Source of the DNA: JBCCSZ01 sp039821145
Lineage (GTDB): Bacteria; Bacteroidota; Bacteroidia; Chitinophagales; Saprospiraceae
Direction of reading: 5' to 3'
DNA length: 64,000 bases
Assembly: GCA_039821145.1 (NCBI GenBank)
Contig: JBCBOS010000011.1
Location: 124,001 to 188,000 of the forward strand
The translations under genes and the position numbers were made by a program. Positions within the stretch are counted from its first letter, which is position 1; each line of letters starts with the position of its first letter. The notes beneath the pieces are model-generated. The model saw only the letters and a list, made by a program, of their open reading frames with translations, ran no database searches and was not told where the DNA came from. Below are positions 59,864 through 64,000 of the stretch, piece after piece.

Positions 59864-61384
59864 ATGAAAACCTTTTGCTCTTTGTCGATATTGGGATTCC
59901 TGCTGCTGCTGTTGGGGGCGGGATGTGTGGAAAAAAAGCCGGAGCGATCACTCCCGTATACTCCTTTGCCTACCCAGCCTGGAACGGTGGTCATCTCTGG
60001 TCAAACAACTTTTGTCAAGGAATCCTTCCAACGAGAGGTGCGTTTGTGGGATGATCTGCTGGGGACAAATTTTCCACTGGAACTCGCAATGGATACCCTG
60101 GACGAGAACGGTAGGTTTCGCCTAACGGCACCACTTGATCGAGCACGTGAATTGTTTTTTTCTTTCAATGATCGGAGGATTGCACTCTTGTTGGCCCCTG
60201 GCGATGAGTTGGAGTTGAACTTTCCAGCAGACTATTTTACAGGATTGTCTCGTGCCTACACCGTTTTGGAAGTGGAGGGAAAAGGGGCATTGAAAAATCG
60301 GTTGATGCTGGATTTTTTGACGCTTTTCCAAGAGCGCTTTGACAACCGACCTGGGATCGGGCAGCGGTGGATGATGGGGGAGGAGGAGTGGATTCAGTTT
60401 TGGACGGAGATGGAAAATAAGCAGTACCATCTCTTGGACAGCTTCGTTCTGGCCCAAGCTGGTTCTGATCCCGCCTTTGAGCAATGGGCCCGCCACAAAA
60501 TCTTCTACGACATTGCTTACAGCTTGACCCGCTATCCCGCCATCCGAGGCAATCGCCAGAAAGGGGCAATCCCCATCAGCGAAGAATTTGAAAGCCAAAT
60601 CAATCGTCGCTTTTCAAGCGATCCCTCTGCGGTAGCATCTCAATCCTTCTTGCGAGCTGCCAATGCCTATAGGGATCATCTACTTGGGGAAACAAGTAGG
60701 GCACCTTTCGGTCGAACGGCTGATCCCTACACCAGATTCAGCAGCGCAGAGATGAGGAAGCGGCTAGATAAAATTGCGCAGCTTCCCATTCCTTTTTTGC
60801 GAGAGTTGCTCACGGCACAGTTCATCGATATTCAATTGGAGATGGATGAGTGGCCAGTGTTCGAATCCCACTGCGATTCCATTCTAGGGCGCTATGCCGA
60901 TGTGGCACTGGTGCGGTATCTGGACAAAAAGAAAACATTGTGCTATGATGTGCCTTCTGCACCGTCTTTGCCAGAAGATGTACACATTTTGGAAATGCGC
61001 GCTGGACAGGCATTGGACAGCTTTTTGGCAAAGCAGTATGAAGGTCGACTGATTTGTCTGACCCAATGGACGAGTTGGGAGCGAAATTGGGGCTTGGAAA
61101 ACATGTCGGAAGCAGTTCGCAAGCATCCCGATGTCGCCTTTGTTTATCTGGCTCATCACAGCCCGCCCGGCCGATGGTTGCACCGTTTGAATGAATCCGC
61201 GTATCGGGGAGATCACCTGCTGTTGTTGCACGAAGACTATCAGGCCATCGACAGTTTTTTCATCCGACGGGATCGTCGTCAGTACCATCGGATCATCAAT
61301 CGGGAGGGCGTTTTGCACAAGTCTGATCGCTGGCTATTTGGGGAGTACTTATCGGAAGAGCTGGCGGCCTTGAAGGAGCAATGA
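59864..61384 (+). CDS. Thioredoxin-fold lipoprotein lacking CXXC
   Basis: 506 residues from the ATG at 59864; the signal ends LGAGC (Cys21), so it is a lipoprotein. The N-terminal part (about 40-130) resembles a DUF4369-type beta domain (VVISGQTTFV, RIALLLAPGDELELNFP). The C-terminal 130 residues follow the TlpA/thioredoxin layout (LICLTQWTSWERNWGLENM, AFVYLAHHSPPGRWLHRL, QYHRIINREGVLHKSDRW), but the CXXC is replaced by WTSWERNW, so it cannot act as a normal disulfide reductase. A binding or structural role is likely. The upstream extension of the frame lies in the stem-loop. Confidence 0.8.
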   Translation: MKTFCSLSILGFLLLLLGAGCVEKKPERSLPYTPLPTQPGTVVISGQTTFVKESFQREVRLWDDLLGTNFPLELAMDTLDENGRFRLTAPLDRARELFFSFNDRRIALLLAPGDELELNFPADYFTGLSRAYTVLEVEGKGALKNRLMLDFLTLFQERFDNRPGIGQRWMMGEEEWIQFWTEMENKQYHLLDSFVLAQAGSDPAFEQWARHKIFYDIAYSLTRYPAIRGNRQKGAIPISEEFESQINRRFSSDPSAVASQSFLRAANAYRDHLLGETSRAPFGRTADPYTRFSSAEMRKRLDKIAQLPIPFLRELLTAQFIDIQLEMDEWPVFESHCDSILGRYADVALVRYLDKKKTLCYDVPSAPSLPEDVHILEMRAGQALDSFLAKQYEGRLICLTQWTSWERNWGLENMSEAVRKHPDVAFVYLAHHSPPGRWLHRLNESAYRGDHLLLLHEDYQAIDSFFIRRDRRQYHRIINREGVLHKSDRWLFGEYLSEELAALKEQ

Positions 61385-61444
61385 TTTCTTTGAATAGGCA
61401 TTTGTTTGTATTTTGCTAGGGTCCATCATCAAAAGCAACAGCCC

Positions 61445-62722
61445 ATGCAAAAGGAATCCCCTGCCGTTTCCCGGCAAAGAGAAATATACGTCAATGGTGT
61501 GAGTGGTCAGCGACCCAGCATCCCCATTCGCTTTTCGGACTTACAAGCTGCTGCTGCAGAAAAACTACCCGCGGAGGCATATGCCTACATTGCTGGCGGG
61601 GCAGGAGCGGAGCGGACGATGTACCACAACGTTCATTCTTTTGATCGCTGGCGCATCTGGCCAAGGATGTTGCGCGATGTATCTCAGCGCGATCTCTCCA
61701 TCGAATTGCTGGGCCGCCGATTGCCCTCTCCATTTCTCCTGTCTCCCATCGGGGTGTTGGAATTGGCCCATGCTGATGCCGATTTGGCGGTTGCCAGGGC
61801 GTCGTCGAGGCATCAGATTCCCATGATCTTCTCGAATCAAGCATCTTTTGCCATGGAGGAGTGTGCAGCTGTCATGGGCGATGCGCCTCGTTGGTTTCAG
61901 CTGTATTGGAGCAAATCCAACGATCTGGTTGCCAGTCTGGTCCAGCGGGCCGAGGCTTGTGGCTGTGAGGCCATTGTCGTGACCTTGGATACCACATTGC
62001 TGGGCTGGCGGGAGCGAGATTTGGACATGGCGTACCTGCCGTTTATGCAAGGCAAAGGCATTGCGCAATACATCAGTGACCCGGTATTTCAGAAGTTGTT
62101 GGATGCCCCTGAAGAGGAGAGTAGTCCGGCCATCAAGCCCCCCATCAGTTTGGAGACGTTGTCGAACCTGACTCGGCTGATGTCCAAATATCCTGGTAGT
62201 ACTTTGGGGAATTTTCGCTCGAAGCGTCCGTTGCGAGCTGTTCGCACCTTTACCAATATGTATTCGCGTCCTTCGCTGTCGTGGTCCGATTTGCCATTTT
62301 TGCGTTCTTGTACGTCGCTGCCCATTTTGTTGAAGGGCATTTTGCATCCCGAAGATGCCCGAATGGCGGTGGATGCTGGGGTAGACGGAATCATTGTGTC
62401 CAATCACGGAGGACGGCAAGTGGACGGTGCAATTGCTGCCATAGAAGCCCTTCCTATGGTGGCCGAGGCGGTGAAGGGGCAGATTCCCGTGCTCATGGAC
62501 AGTGGCATCCGCAATGGGGCACACGCTTTCAAGGCATTGGCACTGGGCGCATCTGCGGTGTGCATCGGGCGGCCATATGCTCTGGGATTGGCCTTGGCGG
62601 GGGAGAAGGGGGTGGAAGAAGTACTCAAAAATTTGTTGGCAGATTTGGAACTGACGATGGGCTTGGCAGGCTGTACGCAGATTGGTCAAATTGACCGAAA
62701 AATACTGATGGATGGCAAGTGA
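61445..62722 (+). CDS. FMN-dependent alpha-hydroxy-acid oxidising protein
   Basis: 425 residues from the ATG at 61445 (MQKESPAVSRQREIYVNGVS). The TIM-barrel has AYAYIAGGAGAERTMYHN, SPIGVLELAH, WFQLYWSK, IVVTLDTTLLGWRERDLD, VSNHGGRQVDG with the active-site His, and VLMDSGIRNGAHAFKALALG for FMN phosphate binding. It belongs to the lactate/glycolate oxidase and L-lactate dehydrogenase family, oxidising a 2-hydroxy acid to the keto acid; the substrate and electron acceptor are not defined by sequence. Confidence 0.93.
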   Translation: MQKESPAVSRQREIYVNGVSGQRPSIPIRFSDLQAAAAEKLPAEAYAYIAGGAGAERTMYHNVHSFDRWRIWPRMLRDVSQRDLSIELLGRRLPSPFLLSPIGVLELAHADADLAVARASSRHQIPMIFSNQASFAMEECAAVMGDAPRWFQLYWSKSNDLVASLVQRAEACGCEAIVVTLDTTLLGWRERDLDMAYLPFMQGKGIAQYISDPVFQKLLDAPEEESSPAIKPPISLETLSNLTRLMSKYPGSTLGNFRSKRPLRAVRTFTNMYSRPSLSWSDLPFLRSCTSLPILLKGILHPEDARMAVDAGVDGIIVSNHGGRQVDGAIAAIEALPMVAEAVKGQIPVLMDSGIRNGAHAFKALALGASAVCIGRPYALGLALAGEKGVEEVLKNLLADLELTMGLAGCTQIGQIDRKILMDGK

Positions 62723-63353
62723 AAATAGTCAGAAATGGAATATGGCCATGATATGGTAAAAATAAAAATTTAAAAATCCTTTCCTTGCAATGCGCTGATA
62801 ATCAGGACGAAAAAATTATTTTCATATGTGAAATAAAAAATAATTTGCGAAAATTTATGGAAAATGTGGGGGTGCCGTGTCCTATTATAGACCTTATTTA
62901 AACATTGATTTGTGTACTTTGCAGATTGAGTTTTGGATGAGGTCTGAAAGAAAGGAGAGAAAAAGTACGGTTCCGCGGAGGAGATTTTTTCTTTCTGGCA
63001 GTTGTCCATTTTGGACTTTCGAGTCTAGGTTTGGGTTGGCGAAGCTGTGCTTTGGGCAGGCTTCAACAAGGGGTGATCTTTTGGGGGTCACCTAGAGGGC
63101 GGGCCCACCCAACCAAAGCCCCAATCTCCATCCTCTCCCCAAATTTCGTCCATTCATTCAACAATACCTTCGCGCCTCTACCCCCTCATCCCTACCCCCT
63201 TGCCCTCCCCCAATTTTCCCCGATCTGACTGCGGTTATCAAAAATTAAAATCACCACCTCTTGCGCAGCTGGAAAGAAATTAATAAACTTACGATCGCTC
63301 AGAGGTGTTCTATCTTTGGGAAATTTTATTATGAACTAAAACAAAAAAGAAAA
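62723..63353. other. 631-bp gene-free stretch before the Bax-inhibitor-1 gene
   Basis: The first 150 bases are very AT-rich. The part from about 62990 to 63230 is pyrimidine-rich with C-runs and no supported reading frame; short frames there lack family support. A -7 box at 63311 is the only clear signal. No tRNA or terminator with a strong stem was found. Confidence 0.5.
63311..63318 (+). promoter_or_regulatory. Putative -7 box for the Bax-inhibitor-1 family gene
   Basis: TATCTTTG matches TAnnTTTG, 36 bp before the ATG at 63354. No TTG lies at normal -33 spacing (the nearest is near 63261). Confidence 0.4.
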
Positions 63354-64000
63354 ATGAGTCGTTTTGAAAAATTCCTAAAGTCATCCAATCCGGTGATGAA
63401 TGAAGATGCCTACCGGAAAGATCCCGGCGTCCTGGATGCTGACATGGTCGAACAAGACCTCGGACGGATGACCATCAGTGGAGCCATCAATAAAACCTTC
63501 ATTCTCATGGGGTTGATGCTCATCACTGCCGTTGTTGGCTACAATTTGGTAGCGAGTTTGGGGTCCCTGTTGATCTGGGGAGGAGCCATCGGAGGAATCA
63601 TCGTGGTGTTCATCGCCGCTAGAAATCCAAAATTATCGCCGACATTGGCGCCCATTTATGCGCTCCTGGAGGGCTTGTTCGTAGGAGCAATCTCCGCCGT
63701 GTACGCTCAGTTCATGGATGGCATCATTTTCCAGGCTGTCTCCTTGACTTTCGCCGTTCTCTTCATGATGTTGTTCATCTACAAAAGTGGTTTGATCAAG
63801 GTCACAGAGAAATTCAGAGCAGGCGTGGTAATGGCCACCGGCGCCGTCGTCATCGTCTACCTGGCGTCTTTTGTCCTTTCTTTCTTTGGCATCAACTTGC
63901 CCTACCTGCACGAGGGTGGCGCCATCGGAATCGGGATCAGCCTTGTCATCATTGGCATCGCTGCGCTCAACCTCTTGTTGGATTTTGACAACTTCGAGAA
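63354..64000 (+). CDS. Bax inhibitor-1/YccA family membrane protein, 3' end outside window
   Basis: At least 215 residues from the ATG at 63354 (MSRFEKFLKSSNPVMNEDAY), open to the window edge. A soluble N-terminus with MTISGAINKTFILMGLMLIT is followed by membrane helices such as LIWGGAIGGIIVVFIAARNP, PIYALLEGLFVGAISAVYAQ and GIGISLVIIGIAALNLLLDF. The sequence matches the YccA/BI-1 group of integral membrane proteins, with family members described as pH-sensitive calcium channels; function in this organism is not established. The C-terminal helices are missing. Confidence 0.92.
   Translation, partial: MSRFEKFLKSSNPVMNEDAYRKDPGVLDADMVEQDLGRMTISGAINKTFILMGLMLITAVVGYNLVASLGSLLIWGGAIGGIIVVFIAARNPKLSPTLAPIYALLEGLFVGAISAVYAQFMDGIIFQAVSLTFAVLFMMLFIYKSGLIKVTEKFRAGVVMATGAVVIVYLASFVLSFFGINLPYLHEGGAIGIGISLVIIGIAALNLLLDFDNFE

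Noticed and set aside
62877..63228. Small frames in the gap before the Bax-inhibitor gene
   Set aside because: They overlap each other on both strands, are low-complexity and match no family.

Overview
The window reads as chromosomal DNA of a Bacteroidota bacterium, most likely a Saprospiria/Lewinella-type member. Signs of this are an orphan GldN protein of the type 9 secretion and gliding machinery, a type 9 C-terminal sorting domain, DUF5686, DUF5916 and DUF2851 proteins, a regulator-propeller histidine kinase with a LytTR partner, several promoters with the Bacteroidota -7 box TAnnTTTG, few Shine-Dalgarno sequences and several TTG starts. G+C is about half by eye, with one clearly AT-rich gene (26220-27332). 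No rRNA, tRNA, CRISPR array, insertion sequence or prophage was seen.

Layout. 1-15088 is mostly minus-strand housekeeping: gcvT (cut by the edge), a HEAT/cyclophilin lipoprotein, a class A penicillin-binding protein, an overlapping five-gene run (SAM hydrolase, ABM protein, ABC permease, ABC ATPase, aroB), then plus-strand phoH and aroA, and minus-strand rfaE2, a flippase-like membrane protein and rnhB. 15469-19244 holds DUF5686 and DUF2851 proteins. 19538-23073 is the most unusual locus: a TIR/helical-repeat/ABC-ATPase fusion that overlaps by ATGA a second gene whose product has a coiled coil and a divergent TIR-like domain. I read it as a candidate two-TIR anti-phage module. 23083-28057 has folA, then lpxK, an acyltransferase, a glycosyltransferase and an ECF sigma factor in a tight run ended by a strong terminator.

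28145-42559 has an alpha/beta hydrolase, an AraC regulator, an SH3 lipoprotein, a glucosaminidase with LysM domains, an outer-membrane barrel, a SemiSWEET transporter, a DUF5916 protein, and a signalling cluster (stand-alone receiver, large sensor kinase, LytTR regulator) containing three 8-bp repeats phased exactly 21 bp apart. A winged-helix protein with a 51-codon upstream gene follows. 42721-45970 is a TetR regulator with three short-chain dehydrogenases, probably lipid metabolism. 45964-46785 is gldN.

47090-48652 encodes a histone-H1-like protein with 27 tandem 16-residue repeats. Then come an HNH protein, a CPBP-family membrane protein, an M28 peptidase with a DUF1080 lipoprotein, and a plus-strand run with endonuclease V, HAD phosphatase, creatininase-family and exonuclease III genes. 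56849-59786 is a BlaI/M56 pair with a promoter embedded in palindromes; the M56 protein carries two TonB-like domains, a plug-like segment and a type 9 sorting domain. A thioredoxin-fold lipoprotein without CXXC, an FMN-dependent hydroxyacid oxidase, a 631-bp gene-free stretch and a truncated Bax-inhibitor-1 family gene close the window.
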